Assembly (NCBI GenBank): GCA_023055355.1
Contig: JALJCS010000006.1
Span: 32,804,501-32,868,500, forward strand
Length of the DNA: 64,000 nt
From: Agelaius tricolor
Lineage: Eukaryota > Chordata > Aves > Passeriformes > Icteridae
Direction: 5' to 3'
Shown piece by piece: positions 39,501-52,185 of this stretch (positions are counted from its first letter, which is position 1; each line of letters starts with the position of its first letter). Both the position numbers and the translations under genes were made by a program. The notes under the pieces were generated by a model that did no database searches, was not told the DNA's origin, and was given only the letters and a program-made list of their open reading frames with translations.

Positions 39501-40366
39501 CATGTGTTGGTTTGAACACTCTCCCCATTGAATTCAAAATTCAAAGTGTATTCAACTGTTCTAATTGAGTGAAGAATTCAGTTCTGAGCAGAATGTCAGA
39601 CATAACCAATACTTTTAGGGCATGGAACTGATGGCATCAAAACTGTGAGACTTTGACTGTAAGCCTGCTTTGGACATTCACTGGTGTGCATAATGTGTGC
39701 TGTTAGATTTTTTATTTTTTTCCCTTCTTACCTCAGAAGGCCTGAGATATGCAGGGATGAGCACACCGGCCAGAGAGGTGGGGGCAGGATGTTCCCCCTC
39801 CGAGTCATCCTCTCAGCCCGACAGCAGGCGAGACTGGCACAGTTTGGCCTGTGACTGCACCTTCTCACCCTCTGCTGATAAATAAGCAGGCTAATTGAAT
39901 TAATAAACAGATAGCTCTTTTCCCTGCCAGCTGGAGCACCATCAAAATGTATGATAAATTATCTGTCAATGCCTTAACTGCAGAGAAAAAAATGAAAAAA
40001 ATAGCTGCCTCAACATTTCTTCTCCAATTCTTCTCCCACTTTTCCCCTTCCCCTGTCCACCCAAGCACCTGATTTGGTTTGTCTCAACCCTCCTTGCCCC
40101 TGGTCTTTTGTCCTTTGGCAGAACTCCAAGGAGAAGTAGCAGTGAGAGGTTCACTCATTTGGCCAGGCCGCTAATGGGTTATTAAGACTGTAGGCAGAGC
40201 AGACGTTCCTGTGGCTCACTGGGAAAGAGGAGCAGAGGCACAGTTTTGGGGCAAGACTGTCTGTGTCTCAGCTGCCAGCGCACAGCCACCTCTCAGTTGT
40301 GACCTTTGGCTCAGACAGAAGCTGCACATGAGGGACAACGAGGGCTGCAATCAAGCAGGAGGGGCT

Positions 40367-41222
40367 GTTGTTTAATATCTTCATCCCTGTCACAGATAGA
40401 GGGGTCAAGTGCACTTTCAGGTTTCAGATGGCACCAGGCTGAGTGGCACAGTCAAAGCTCCTGAGGGATAGGATGCCACCCAGAGGGACTCTGGACTTGC
40501 TCGAGAAGTGGGGCCATGGGAACTCATGAGGTTCAGCAAGGCCAAGTGAAGGTCATGCAACTGGGTTGGGGCAACTTTCAGTATCAATACAGGGTGGTGA
40601 GGGGATTGAGAGCAGCCCTCCAGGAGGGACTTGGGAATATTGGTGAAAGAAAAACTGGACATGACCCAGGAATGTAAACTTTCCACAACTGTATCCTGGG
40701 CTGCACCCAAAGCAGCGTGGCCAGCAGGTCGAGGGACAGGATTCTGTCCCTCTGCTCTGCTCTGCTCTCATGAGACCCCACCTGGAGCACTGCATGCACC
40801 TCTGAGTTCCTCTGCACAAGGAAAGACATGGGCCTGTTGGAGTCAGTCCAGACAAAGGCCACAAAGATGATGAGGGGGCTGGAGCACCTGTCCTATTACA
40901 GGCTGAGAGAGATGCAGCTGTCCTGCCTGGAGAAGAGAAGGCTCTGGGCAGAATTTATTGTGGCCTTCCTGTACTTAAAAGGGGACCACAGAAAAGATCA
41001 GGACAAACTTCATAGCAGAGCCTGTTGTGACAGGACTAATAACTAAAAAGGGGTACATTTAGACCAGATAGCAGGAAGAAGATTTGAAGAAGATTCTTTA
41101 TGATGAGAATGGTGAAACACACAGAGAAAAGGTAGATATTCCTGCTTATTGCAGGAGGCAGAACTAGACAATCTTTGAAGGTCCTTTACAACACACACAG
41201 TTCTGCTGGTCTATGGTTCTAT
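40367..41222 (+). mobile_element. CR1 LINE 3' fragment (end of ORF2 plus 3' UTR), degenerate
   Basis: Matches remembered avian CR1 sequence from the reverse transcriptase C-terminus to the 3' tail. Recognisable parts: TTTAATATCTTCATC near 40373, TGAGGGATAGGATGCCA near 40460, CTGGAGCACTGCATGCA near 40780, and a peptide MMRGLEHLSYYRLRE encoded near 40865. The frame switches between about 40631-40700 and 40828-41046, so the coding remnant is broken. The 3' end has GAAGGTCCTTTACAACA and a short GGTTCTATA remnant of the CR1 terminal octamer-like repeat. The segment around the usual GGAACAGG..GGTGGTGGA motif is missing, which indicates an internal deletion. 5' truncation is typical of CR1. The left border is approximate. 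Confidence 0.9.
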
Positions 41223-43750
41223 AAGACAAAGCATCAGGAAGCCTTACATTGACTTGCTGGTGTGCCAGACAAAAGGGAGAACTTCATCTTAACCTTTGAT
41301 GTCACAGACATGGGTAATACCTGACACTTTTTTGTTTCAAAAGAGAGGAAAATGATGAGACAGAAGGCATCAGGGATTTGCATCATACAGACAGAAAGTC
41401 CCTGCCATCACCTCTCAAAATGGTGTTCCCTTTTGGAAATATCTGTGTTCCTCAATATTCCTAAGTAACAGGAGATGAAGAAGATTTCACTGCTTCAGAT
41501 TCTTAAGTAGGATGTAAATAACTGAACTTCCTGTGGCATTACCTTGATTTCCAACATGCTGGTATAAGTGCTTGTGTGCCTTTGCTTGGTCTGGTTTCCC
41601 ATTACCCATCTCCTCTGTAAGTTTCCCAGTAAGCAAGCTGGAAAAGCTTCTCAGTCCAGCAAAGTCTTGCTGCTTTTTCTAAAACAGCAAGAAATGGGAG
41701 GTGCTGCAGAGTCTGAGATGGGAATGAGATCACAGTGTTATGTTCTTGTTCAGAACATGACATTTTTTTTCTGGTGCATATGTCAAATGAATCAGACAAT
41801 GGTGGTGTCAGGAAGATGTATAATGCTGTCTGCAAGGCAGGGAGAGGAGACAGGAAGATGTGTTAAACAAGACGGTATTTATGCCTTTCTCTCTCACTTC
41901 ATAGAAGTACACAAGAAATATTTTAAAAAGAAAGATAGGGTAATAGCAGGAGCAACTGGATCCCTCTCATGCTTTTCAGAAGACTCATTTGTGCTGTGAA
42001 GGACAGTGAGCACAAACAGATAACTGGTGTGCAGGAATTGTCTCCTCCCAGGATGCTGGCAGCTGCTTTGGGTACATGAGGAAGTGTCTGGTAAAGACAT
42101 TGCCCCATTCCCAGGTTGGTGCTCACCCAGGAGGTTCTACCTCTCTCAGGGTGCAGGTTGCGGCATGGACCCTTCTCCTATCTGTCCCCAGACAGGCACT
42201 CCCTTTCAGGAATTTGGCCTTAGATGGTTATTTATGCTCTCTTTCCACTGTCAGGAGGAACAGGGAAGAGTCCACAATGAAGCAATTGCAGGATACGCTG
42301 TACCTGTCACTTGGTGCTGGAAAGGAAATCCTGTTTGTGAGACAGCCACTGAAACTGGGGTCTAGCCAGGCCCCTGACCTGTGCAAATTTGTTCTGTATC
42401 CTGTGGTACGTGCCAAGGGAAAGCCAAATCCAGCTGTCCAGAAATGACAGGTTGAGTCAATGGCTTACCAAGCAGGCAGCATCCTTCCCTTTGGTGGGGA
42501 AGGTGGTTATTTTGGTTTGCTCTGCCACATTGCTCTGAAAAGCAGCATTGCCAAAGAGTAAATATGCCACATGCAACAGAGTAAGCTGCTAATATATTGC
42601 ATTTTACTAAGCCATTGCTTGTCAACTGAGCCATGGGGAGTGTGTGAGGATGCATTCGTAGCCCTTTCAAATACAAAGTAAAACCCATTAGTATAAATCA
42701 CCAACTCCAATAAAAAAAGAATGGTTGACGGCTTCATTCTTTTTCTCTCTTGTTTCACACTGTAACTATCCCAAAGTGTATTAAAAAACCTTGTGGCACT
42801 GATAGAGTAGGCAGCTGGTATCTGGTAGAGGTTTGAGATGTTGCTGTTCCTGGACCCTCAAGTGGCTTTGAAATTCAATGCTTCTGACCCAAGACACCAC
42901 TGTTTGAAAGCAGCTGATACATGTGAAGTGGTGAAAAACAAGGCAGCAACTTGAGCTGTCTATGAACAAAGGGGATGGCATTGCAGGTGGAGAACAAAAG
43001 GGGCAAGATGGAGGGAAGCAGCTTAAGGGATGGACTCAGGGGGACAACATGGGAAAACCTGGAAGGGCATAAGAGACCTTACATGGGGGCATAATAGGAC
43101 AGTACTTATCAACACCGATGTATTCTGTGCTGAATGTTTATGATATCCATTCGTATAACTCTCAGCATAAATTACATTCATTTTATAACAGTGAAAATTG
43201 ACACTAAACTAACCTGTTCACACTTTTTATGGTTTGTGTCTACCTACTACATGCTGTACTGGAGTGCATGTATTGAAAAGCCACTAGACATTCCGTTTTC
43301 ACAGCTAGATAATTGAAAGCTGTCTGTGAATTAAAATGCTATTTTCATTCTTCATCTGGGTTAGATGAAGAAATAAAGCTTTAAAAAATGTGAAATAGCC
43401 CATAAGTACCCTCTCATTCTATATGTCCTTGTACTGTACTTTATATTCTAGTCATTTCTTCAGGAAAAAAAAATCCATGAATGCTTTAAAAATGTTTCAA
43501 GAATCGCTTACCTTTAGAAATGAAGAAGAAAAAAAAACTTCACCTGAAACTGCGTGGTAATGAGACAATGTCTAATTACCTGCAGTGAATTGTCCAGTCA
43601 GGCCAAGGGGCTAATGAACATCAATACTCTTTCACAGAGAGCCCTGGGATCTCTAATGGCTGTAAGTGGTCAGGCCTCCAGTTTTACATTTCAGAGTCTC
43701 GTTGGTATAATCTTGAAACAAAATCTACAGACCAGATCGTGTCCTCTGTG

Positions 43751-43791
<41 letters not shown>

Positions 43792-44879
43792 CCCTTGAGC
43801 ACTGCACATCTGGGACGAAATCAAAGGACTTTTAAGTGCGCATGTATCCAATTTCTGGCTTGCTAGTAGCCCTTTAAACGTGCTGGGTTTAATCCAGGAA
43901 AAACGAGTATTCAAAAATCACACCAGTGAAAGGAAAAAATAAAACCCCAAGTTTTATGTACTTGGATGGCATTTTTCTTTGAATATGAATGACTTAATCA
44001 TAATCAGCCTTAGTGAGAGGTGGGTGATGAAAGTTCAGAAATCATCTGACAGGAAAGACTTTGAACCTGCCCTTCTTGTGTTCTTGGTGTGTGTTTTATG
44101 CTCGTGAGAGGGAGAAGGAAAGTAAGCAATTTGCACTGTCGTCAAAAAGCTGAAGTACACATTAAGGGGTCTCAAGGCTTCAGAGCAGTATTCTGAAGGG
44201 AGAAATTTTTGCAGTGCTAATCCCATCTGATCTGATCTCTGAGTACAGATTAAGATATGCAAGCCTAGTGTTCCTTGCAGTGTTAGAGTGCCCTGATTTG
44301 AGGATTTGCTCTATATCTGGCTTGTATGGGAAATTCCTCAACTTCCTCTGAAATAAATTCCCACTTTTCCCATTAAATAAATCATAAATGTTCATTTTGT
44401 TCTCAGGCAAGATATATATATATATGTATCGCAATGCAAGCCTGTACAAACACTTTCCACTTGCATTGTCCTGGAACATGGAAACATGATTTTAGAAACT
44501 TAAAGCATTTTCTTGCAGGAGTGAGGAAGACCTGAGCTGCAACCCCTTTGCCAAATACTTTGCTAAAAATGCTTAATGTCCAATGTGAAGAAAGAATCTA
44601 TGGTGCCTCACCTTGGGAATGAGCTTTAAAACAGATCTAAGAGAATAGATCATGAAGATGAGCATACAAACTCAGGTTCCCTTAAGCCCAAGTTTTCATA
44701 GTGTCTTACAGTGTGTGATTAACACTGAGGGATTTTATTGCCACCTCTTTTTTCTGTGTTTTCCACAGGTGACAGTGTAGCATGCATGGACTAGCCCATA
44801 GATTAACCTGGAGGATTAAGTTAGCAAAAGACTATTTGGAGAACAAGAATGGTGATTTGATATGTGCCTGCCTACTCAT
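41223..44879. other. Intronic DNA between CR1 and the solo LTR
   Basis: Besides the (TG)n array there is a short (TA)n run at about 44411-44425. The longest open frame (41568-41999, 143 codons, plus strand) has no recognisable domain, is crossed by open frames on the minus strand and has no splice-site context suggesting an exon. Confidence 0.65.
43754..43788. repeat. (TG)n dinucleotide microsatellite
   Basis: Uninterrupted alternating TG over 35 bases, about 17 repeats, preceded by CTGTGCTC and followed by ACGCCC. Pure repeats of this length are usually polymorphic, and alternating purine/pyrimidine DNA can adopt Z-form. Confidence 0.97.
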
Positions 44880-45435
44880 AGCTTGCAACTCAGCCCCACT
44901 TTCTCTTGGTGGAATGGGGGATTGATTCAGAAGGATAGAGGTGAGAAAATGCATTAATTGAGATAAAGACAGTTTAATAGGTAAAGCAAAAGTCACTCAG
45001 AAGCAAAGCAAAACAAGGAATTAATTAAATTCCATGAGCAGGCAGGTGTTCAGCCATCTCCAGGAGAGCAGGGCCCCATCAACCATTAAGGTCACTGTGG
45101 AAGACAAATGTCATCACTCTGAGCATCCCTCTCTTCCCTCTACTTCCCCTCACTTTATATCCTGAGCAGGACAGCAGATGGTATGGAACATGCCTTTGGT
45201 CTGTTGGGATCACCTGCCCCAGCTGTGTCCTCTCCCAGCTTCCTGTGCACCCCCATCCTGCTGGCTGGTGGGGTAGGACAAGAAGCAGAAAAGGCCTTGA
45301 CCCTGTGCAAGCCCTGCTCAGAAATAACAAAAATGTTGCAGTGTGTTATCAACACTGTGTTCAGCACAAACCCAACACACAGTCCCATAGTGGCTACTAT
45401 GAAGACAATTAGGTCTGTCCCAGACAAAACCAGCA
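44880..45435 (-). mobile_element. Solo LTR of an avian endogenous retrovirus, antisense to CREB5
   Basis: About 555 bp that match, on the minus strand, an LTR I remember as common in songbird genomes. Read on the minus strand it begins TGCTGGTTTTGTCTGGGACA, has a TATA box (ATATAAA, plus coordinates 45154-45160), then a poly(A) signal ATTAAA (44973-44978) followed by ACTGTCTTTATCTCAAT, and fades out near 44880. No gag, pol or env sequence flanks it, so it is a solo LTR left by recombination or a truncated copy. The right border ends CA at 45435 on the plus strand; the left border is approximate and diverged. I cannot name the ERV family with certainty. With TATA and poly(A) signals largely intact it could act as an antisense promoter; that is inference. 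Confidence 0.78.
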
Positions 45436-48400
45436 AGCAGGTAATTAATCCCCAAGTGTCAGGAATTTTGCTGTCAGAAACTGGCCTCTCCAGGGGTAGG
45501 TAGCAGCTAAGTAGCTGCTTTTCTTTTGGACTCTGGCACACAGTGGGGAAATCTGTCAGAAGTCGGTTGTATTTTTTGGATCCTTCCATTGGTATTGTGT
45601 GTTGAAATTATATGACACCATTTGCCAGTAATAAATCACTTTGCTGTCTTTTGTGTGATTACATAATTAAATATCTCTTGTCATGGATACACATGGAGGG
45701 ATTGACTTAGACTTGGTGGGAATTAGAGGTTTGATTTTTTGAACTTTACATTTCCTGACTCCTGTGCAAATCAAATCCAGTTGTTTAATACTGATTTGAT
45801 AAATGATTCATGCAAGAAATAGTATATGGTGAGAAATATAAACCATGCTTTCAGTGTATTTTCTGCCTTGATAATAATTTACTTGTTCATTAAAAATGCA
45901 TGTAGAATAGGAACAGAGAATTTAGTCTTTTTCTAATCCTTAAAAAGGTGGTACATTGCACAAAGATACTGGCACTTATCTCTTTTGCAAGGTGTTCTGA
46001 GATGAGCAGAAGGAAATTGCTGGGTGGAGCTGGGATGTAAACTCACTTATGTTTTCTGCTGTCCCTGGAGCCGTGGCTGTTCTCAATGAAACGCCATCAC
46101 CAGAAGATGGCAGTTCCAACAGAATACCCTTGGGCCACCCTGGCTTCGACCTGCATGGGATCACTCAAAACTGGCAGTCATGCAGAGAGTCGTCCATCAC
46201 TGGGGCTGATGTCAGCGGGCAGTGTGACTTCTCAGAGCTCCCCCGTGCCCCCACTCAGGGACACTGGAGCAGCTCTCGCAGCTGACCTGTCCTTGAGCAG
46301 TGTGCTATTAGTTTTATTGCTGCTTTGATTGTTTGCAGTTGATTCTTGCTGCTTTCCGCTGAAGTTTAATTCAGTTTGCATTTGGAAATACAAGGGAGAA
46401 AATTTGTTGTTTTTATTAGAGGCTGAGCTGCACTGAAGGCTGGATGACGATCCATTGTTCATGTTGTTACAAAATCTGACTAAGTGGGGAAGCAAGCACA
46501 AAAGGAGGGGAAAGTATAATTCAGATTTGCCAAACAGCCTGAGAATAATTCGAAGATTAGCAATTTGGCACTGTTTACTGGCAAGTTGTGAATTAAATGT
46601 ATCCCACTTTTCTCTTTACATTAGTGTAATGTGTCACTTCAGTTCTGGATTTCATGTCCTTCTCACACATCTTACTCTTCCTTCTGTCAATAGGCAGGAC
46701 TGTATTTTACTGCACAAGAAACGTAGGAGAAAGCATTTAATGTGGCATCAGAGACTTTCTAATTGCCAGTCTCTGAAATGTGCTCGTATCTGCAGTTTGC
46801 TTATTGAGTGGAGATGAATCGCTTCCAATTTACTTTTATGAATGCAAATGGAACATTTGTGAAGAGTGGTTTCTGTTATTTACACTGTGAAATGCTTGTC
46901 AGCAGCCAAGTGTAAAAGACCTGGGTGACATTTATGCTAAGTTCTCTTGTTGCAGTCATAGTTAAAGGAAAGGATAAAATTCTGTGTGATGCTCTGAAAT
47001 GCACTGGGTGAAGTTCTGTTCACAGCTTTAGCTGTCCCTGGCCTAACTCTGTATATTCATTTTTGGTATGATGCTTAGAGTTAAAAGGAAAGCTTGACTA
47101 TTGCAGATGAGAAAACAGTATTAGTGACACTGAAGTCAATGGTATGCTTGCCATGAAGTTTGGCTAATCACGATCATCACTCTGAGGTTGCTACTGAACT
47201 GCAGATGTGTGGCGATGCTTGATGTCTGTAATCCTTTCTGATTTCCCACCCCTCTCTAGACTTTTCTGTCCCCTGTGGGGAACTTACTAAACCCTTGTAT
47301 TATGGAGACTAGAATCACAGTCAGTAGTGCAAGAAAATATCTTTGAGATCATATTTCATGTGCCTTCCAGGGTCTGATATAATTTCCTGATAAGAATATA
47401 CCAGACATTAACTAGATACTGCAGCTGGTCTTGTCTCTTTCTAATTTAGTGGGATTTGGGCATGCAGACCAGAGGGAAGAGAGCTTTTTTTCTAAGTGCA
47501 GCAATGCATACTTATTTGGAACAATTCAATCCTATTCAAAACCAGCATTCCATGTCTGTCCTAACCTAAAATTCAGCTGGGTGTTATAATAGCTCATTGT
47601 TTGATGCAAGCACAGAGCACCTGTAAAATTTAAGATTGTTATCATTTCTCAATTGAGAGATGAATGGAGAAAGTTGTATTTTATAGTCATATACAGATTA
47701 TGGAATAAAACATGTATAGCCTGTTTTAAATATAATGTTATATAAATAATATAAATATTGATTAAATATTATAAGTATTAATATACACATGAAACCCAAA
47801 AAATTGTTTGCATTTTTAAGTGTGGGAAAAGCAACCTCCAAATTTACAGGTTGGTTTTGGCTTTTTTTCTTTTAACAAACTGAAAAAAATGCTGTTTGTT
47901 TATTGCTAACAATTTTTGAGAAAGAAAGGGCAAAAACCAAGCCAGCTTTGAAATACATGTCACAATTGAGGAAAATTAGAAAGCAGCAAGATCCAGAATA
48001 GCAGAAGTATTTGGGAAAGTGATACTGTTTTTCATTCAGGATCTCAAATGCTTGAAGGCTGTTTTTCACAGATTTGGGGTTTGCCCAAAGATGTTCAGTG
48101 TATAAGTTAGAATCTATGTTGATAAAAGGAAGCATCAAGCAATGAACTGCACCATGATGTCAGTCTTTATGTGGAAGAAGCACTGTGAAAACTCTCTTGT
48201 TTCCAAAAAAAACCCCAATACTCCAGGTACAAGGGTAACTTCTTTGAGGTGTTGCTTTCATATGGCATTCAGTGGGGTAGCTGCAGAGTAAATGTGTCAG
48301 TTAGGGCCATTGCCACAAGGAACAGTTCTGTGTTCTGTACAGGGAACACAACACTCATACCTGTGAAGCACCAATACCCGCTGTTTCCCTCTCCTCCTCA

Positions 48401-50195
48401 GAAGAGGACAGTAGATGTACTTCTGACTTCCTGTAGGATCAAAAGGGAATTATATTTATTCACTTGATCAGAGGCAAAGCAGGCTGCTCTCTATGAAAGG
48501 TTTCTCTTGCTGTCTGTGTCACTCACATTCACTTATTGAAATGTTATGACTGAGTGGAAATCAGCTATAACTGATGTTGGCCACTATGTTACTTTGATAA
48601 AATAATAAAAATAATCAGTAAGGGCCAAAAGTCATGAAAGGTGAGGACCTCCATTTCCTCTTGGCTTGGTGGGGATTTTTTTAAAATTGCCTTATAAAAG
48701 GGAGAAAAAATGGGATTGTGCCCTAAAAATCTCTGGTATGAGGTTAGCAGATATTTTATGTTTAGGTGAAAGCAGGTCTGAGTAGCAAGTCTTCTGTTTC
48801 AGTCCCAGTTTGCAAACTGCCAGGTCCCTGCAGGCTCTGGTGGAGTCAGTCACACAGTTCCTGAAAAAACTGAACGGCTGCAGAATTGGATCTTGGGTTA
48901 CCATTTCATTCTAGAGGGGATTTGGTGGTGTCGTCAGTCCAGTAAGCTCAATTTTTATGCCATCACATTTTATTTGACACTAAACTAAAACAGCTGCTTG
49001 CAATTAGCACACATGAAAGAAACAATAACAAAACTGCAGCCTGCCCTTCAAGCACTACACATACTCAGTGCAAAGAGTTTACCTAAAGTTCTGGTGATTT
49101 TCCCTCCCTCTGCTCTAACTGAAACATTGAAAACAATTGATCTCACTGAAAACCAAATTAAAAAAAAAATGTTTATTGCTCCCTGAATGTTTCTGATTGG
49201 CAGCAGTGACTGGTTATTGGAGAATTTAGGCTGCTCCAGATGTGGGCATGAACAGGACTCTCGCTGCTGTGGAGCTGATCTAAGCATGAAGTTAAAGGGA
49301 GGCAATGGCTGTTGCTGCCCTGGGACAGGATGATGTAGAGAGCTGGTTTCTTACCAGGACTGGGATCCAGGGCAGCTGGCCCACCCTCCCATTGGGAACA
49401 GTGAACAAGGAGCTTGTAAAATACACAGACCAAATGGAAATGACCCCTACTGACTGAAACCAGCTGCATGTCAGACCTCTCACTGTCTCTCTTGATTTGC
49501 TATCTCAAATAAATGGATGTGGTAGAAGGGCTACAGAGAGAAAACAAAATAATTTATTCTCCTTGAAGTTTCACCACACTAGCAAGCTTCAGTTTTTACA
49601 GCTGAAAAAAAAATGTTTATTCACAGATTAAGTTTTTCCCTCTTTTTTTTTTTTTGCTTTGAAAGTCTGCAGTTTAGAAGACATACTGTAGCTCAGTTTC
49701 AGAAGTCTTTGACAAATAGACATGGTAGATTTTGTAAGGTATTTGTCATATAAAACTTCTGGCTAATGAGAGCTTGGTTGTTTTGCATTTAGATTCAGAA
49801 AACAAAGTTATAGCAGGTTTTGTTGGTGCTTTGTCTTAGATGTGCATGGTGGCTCAGCTCCATGAAAAACATCTTAGTGAGTTTTGAAGAAACATGACAC
49901 AGAGAAAGATTGGACTTATTGATGCATTTTCCCTGTTTTTTCCTAATATGCTCCTGGGTAATACCAATTATTCTGAGCATTATGAGGAGCTGCTTGAAGT
50001 AACCATGGTAGCATTTGAATTCAGCAACAGTTAAGGACAACAGCTTCTCCAGTCCTCCATTTAATGCCCAGGATGGGTTACTGCTATTGACATTAGATTG
50101 CCCTCTGTTCTGACTTCAGAGGTAGAGGAGGCACTTAACCTCACTGTCACCTTTGATCTCTCATTTTGAGAAGATTGTCAGGATGGGACACATCC
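45436..50195. other. Intronic DNA between the solo LTR and the long hairpin
   Basis: A GC-richer patch at about 46040-46290 has overlapping plus-strand frames without recognisable product. A very AT-rich stretch lies at 47725-47795. At 47128-47160 a piece with TGAAGTCAATGG resembles a decayed ancient repeat. No gene recognised. Confidence 0.65.
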
Positions 50196-50228
50196 TTTAA
50201 AGGAAACTTTTAAGAAGTTTCCTTTAAA
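50196..50228. repeat. 14-bp inverted repeat competing with the 39-bp hairpin
   Basis: TTTAAAGGAAACTT at 50196-50209 pairs perfectly with AAGTTTCCTTTAAA at 50215-50228, with a 5-nt loop. The second arm is also part of the left arm of the 39-bp repeat, so the two structures exclude each other. The same 14-mer recurs in the right arm at 50268-50281. Confidence 0.9.
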
Positions 50229-50289
50229 AAGTCTATCAAACCATATCAGTTATGGTTTGATAGACTTTTTAAAGGAAACTTCTTAAAAG
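50207..50289. repeat. 39-bp perfect inverted repeat with 5-nt loop
   Basis: Left arm 50207-50245 and right arm 50251-50289 are exact reverse complements over 39 bp, separated by TCAGT. Pairing stops abruptly at 50206/50290 (A opposite A). An overlapping smaller hairpin uses 50196-50209 and 50215-50228 (14 bp, loop TTAAG). In DNA it could extrude as a cruciform; in the CREB5 pre-mRNA it would form a long duplex. No target-site duplication is visible around it. Confidence 0.95.
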
Positions 50290-52185
50290 ACATCAGTCTA
50301 GACTTCATTCTCACAAACTTGTATACTAATGTGTTTTGCAAATATATATAAATGTTTTTTTTTTTTAAGTCTTGGTCAGCCAATTGATTATTAGTGAAAG
50401 AAGCCACCAAATTTAGATTAATAGATCTATTAGAGTGTCTTGGTAGAATGACCTTCATGAAGTCTGAAAAAATATGTGGATACAAAAACTTGAGGATGAC
50501 ACTTTGAAGTGAATGTTACTTCTTTTGCCTTCCACAACCTTCTATTTTCCCTCTATTTTTTCTTTTATTTTTTTCCCTTAAGAATTTGTTCCTTTCTCAC
50601 TAACAGTTGTACAAACACAATACAGTAACAGCTTTGAAAATAGAAGACTTTACCTGTGGCCTTGCAGTGTTGCAACAGCCAGATGTTATTTCAATACAAA
50701 ATAGACTGCACTCCCCATCTGCAGGTTCTGAGAGTCCTGTCAGTCACTATTTTTCTTTAAAGACAGAACCAAAATGCAGTTCAGCCTGGCCATTGTTCCT
50801 CTGCTGTCATTTTTTGGCTTATAGGATCTTCTGACAATCATCTGTGACCAACAGATAGATATTGCTATGGGGAAAGACTCACCTCTGTGCCTCCTACCAT
50901 TCACCTCTCTGGCTCCTACACTGCATTTTTTATCTGACTGAACTCAGGTGAAATCTCCTACAGATGAGTCCTCTGCTATTCATTCTATCCTCTGGCTGGA
51001 TATGATGTAGTTTTTGAGTTATTCAAATTGTGCTGGTTTGGCATCAAGTGATACCATGCACCTCCTTCCTTTCTTTTTTATCTTAACATTTTCTGCTAAT
51101 TACTTGCATTAGTTAGAGTAAATCAATTTACTTCTTTGAAAATATAGAGCTAAAGAGGTCTTGGGTGGCTGCCTGTAGATAATGTTCTATGTTGAGCAAG
51201 AAGCAGAACCATGGATGTGAAGGAGGTTTCGATGGGTTTGGAAGAAACTCTTCTCCTAGCTGGCATCTGTGAGGCTCTACCTTTGGCACACTCTTGTAGG
51301 AGGCCAGTGATTTCAGTAGTCCAAGGGTCAGATGACACCAGCAAGGTGTTTGTATGCCAGTACAGCTCACGGCTTTGGGATGACCCTGTAATTGTGCTGA
51401 AAGGGAACTTTTTTACTCTGTATTTCCGCAATATCCTTTGTACACAAAGGCACTATGCTGCAGTCCAAAATGTTTCAACCTTTCCCACTGTCTTTTAGTT
51501 CTGTTCAGGTAAAAGTGAACAAATCCCACTGTTACTAAGGAAAGTTTTGCTCAGGTCAGATTCCAGGGCCCAATCCAGTGACATGTGGCATATAAAACAG
51601 AGAGAGGTTAGCATGTGATGAAAGGACAACCCACACTTGAAATTTTCATCAAAGAAGGAGGATCAGGTTGAGGCCATCCTCATTATTTTCCCTTCTTTAT
51701 GATGAAAGAACAGGTTGGGTACTAGTACAACAGAATGTGAAAAACATGTAAATATTAATATATTTTTCAATGAGTCTTTTAATAATATCTGAAGTAAAAA
51801 CAAGATGGGCATTTTGTTGTGTCTTTATTTTAATCATATTTTCATTTTTAAAAGTTGTGAGAATACAAGCTTGTTGAAGGTAACTCTCCTTAGCTGGCCA
51901 AAGAGAGAGAGTTATATTTCCTCAGAAGCATAGTAGGAAATGTGTAACTGTTAAATTTCAATTCAGACATTTTAATCTTTAAATATTTGCAGTGGGAAAC
52001 TAGATTAGACCCCAAGAATATGTTCTTTTTCAAACTGAAGTAAGATGCCTTTTAGCAAAAGAACAGCAAGAGAAAAACTAAGTAAACCTCAAAACACAGG
52101 ACAGGGCACCGTTTCTGCCACAGCATTTCTGATTGGTCAGATCACCATGTACGAATGTTGAATTTTCTGCCTTGTTGCGTTCCAG
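50290..52185. other. Intronic DNA before exon A
   Basis: About 1.9 kb without repeats or recognisable coding sequence, ending in the exon A acceptor. The plus-strand frame at 51211-51498 is unrecognised and is overlapped by minus-strand frames at 51128-51431. Confidence 0.7.

Larger units (their letters stand above)
27651..40366. other. Intronic DNA between the two CR1 copies
   Basis: Contains the T/G tract, homopolymer runs (including nine C at 32030-32038) and short hairpins listed separately. A CpG-bearing patch lies at about 36195-36245 and another GC-richer one at 39750-39870. No gene or transposon recognised. Confidence 0.65.
1..52185 (+). other. CREB5: CREB5 long intron (3' part, at least 52 kb)
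   Basis: Everything before the exon A acceptor at 52186 reads as intron. The preceding CREB5 coding exon should end in a segment like SEAKM; I find no open frame carrying that or the Gln/Met/Pro-rich segment before it, so its donor must lie outside the window. The many open frames here are short (at most about 145 codons), occur on both strands, overlap freely and carry no domain I recognise. Very large introns are known for CREB5 in vertebrates. Recognisable contents are listed as separate features. Confidence 0.85.

Noticed and set aside
41568..41999. 143-codon open frame on the plus strand
   Set aside because: Among the longest in the intron, but it has no recognisable domain, is overlapped by minus-strand frames and lies in sequence without exon-like features.
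45155..45589. 144-codon minus-strand open frame
   Set aside because: Most of it lies inside the solo LTR region, which is non-coding in retroviruses; treated as a chance frame.
46049..46328. Two overlapping plus-strand frames in a GC-richer patch
   Set aside because: Polypeptides are unrecognised, the frames overlap each other, and a minus-strand frame overlaps as well; no clear splice context.
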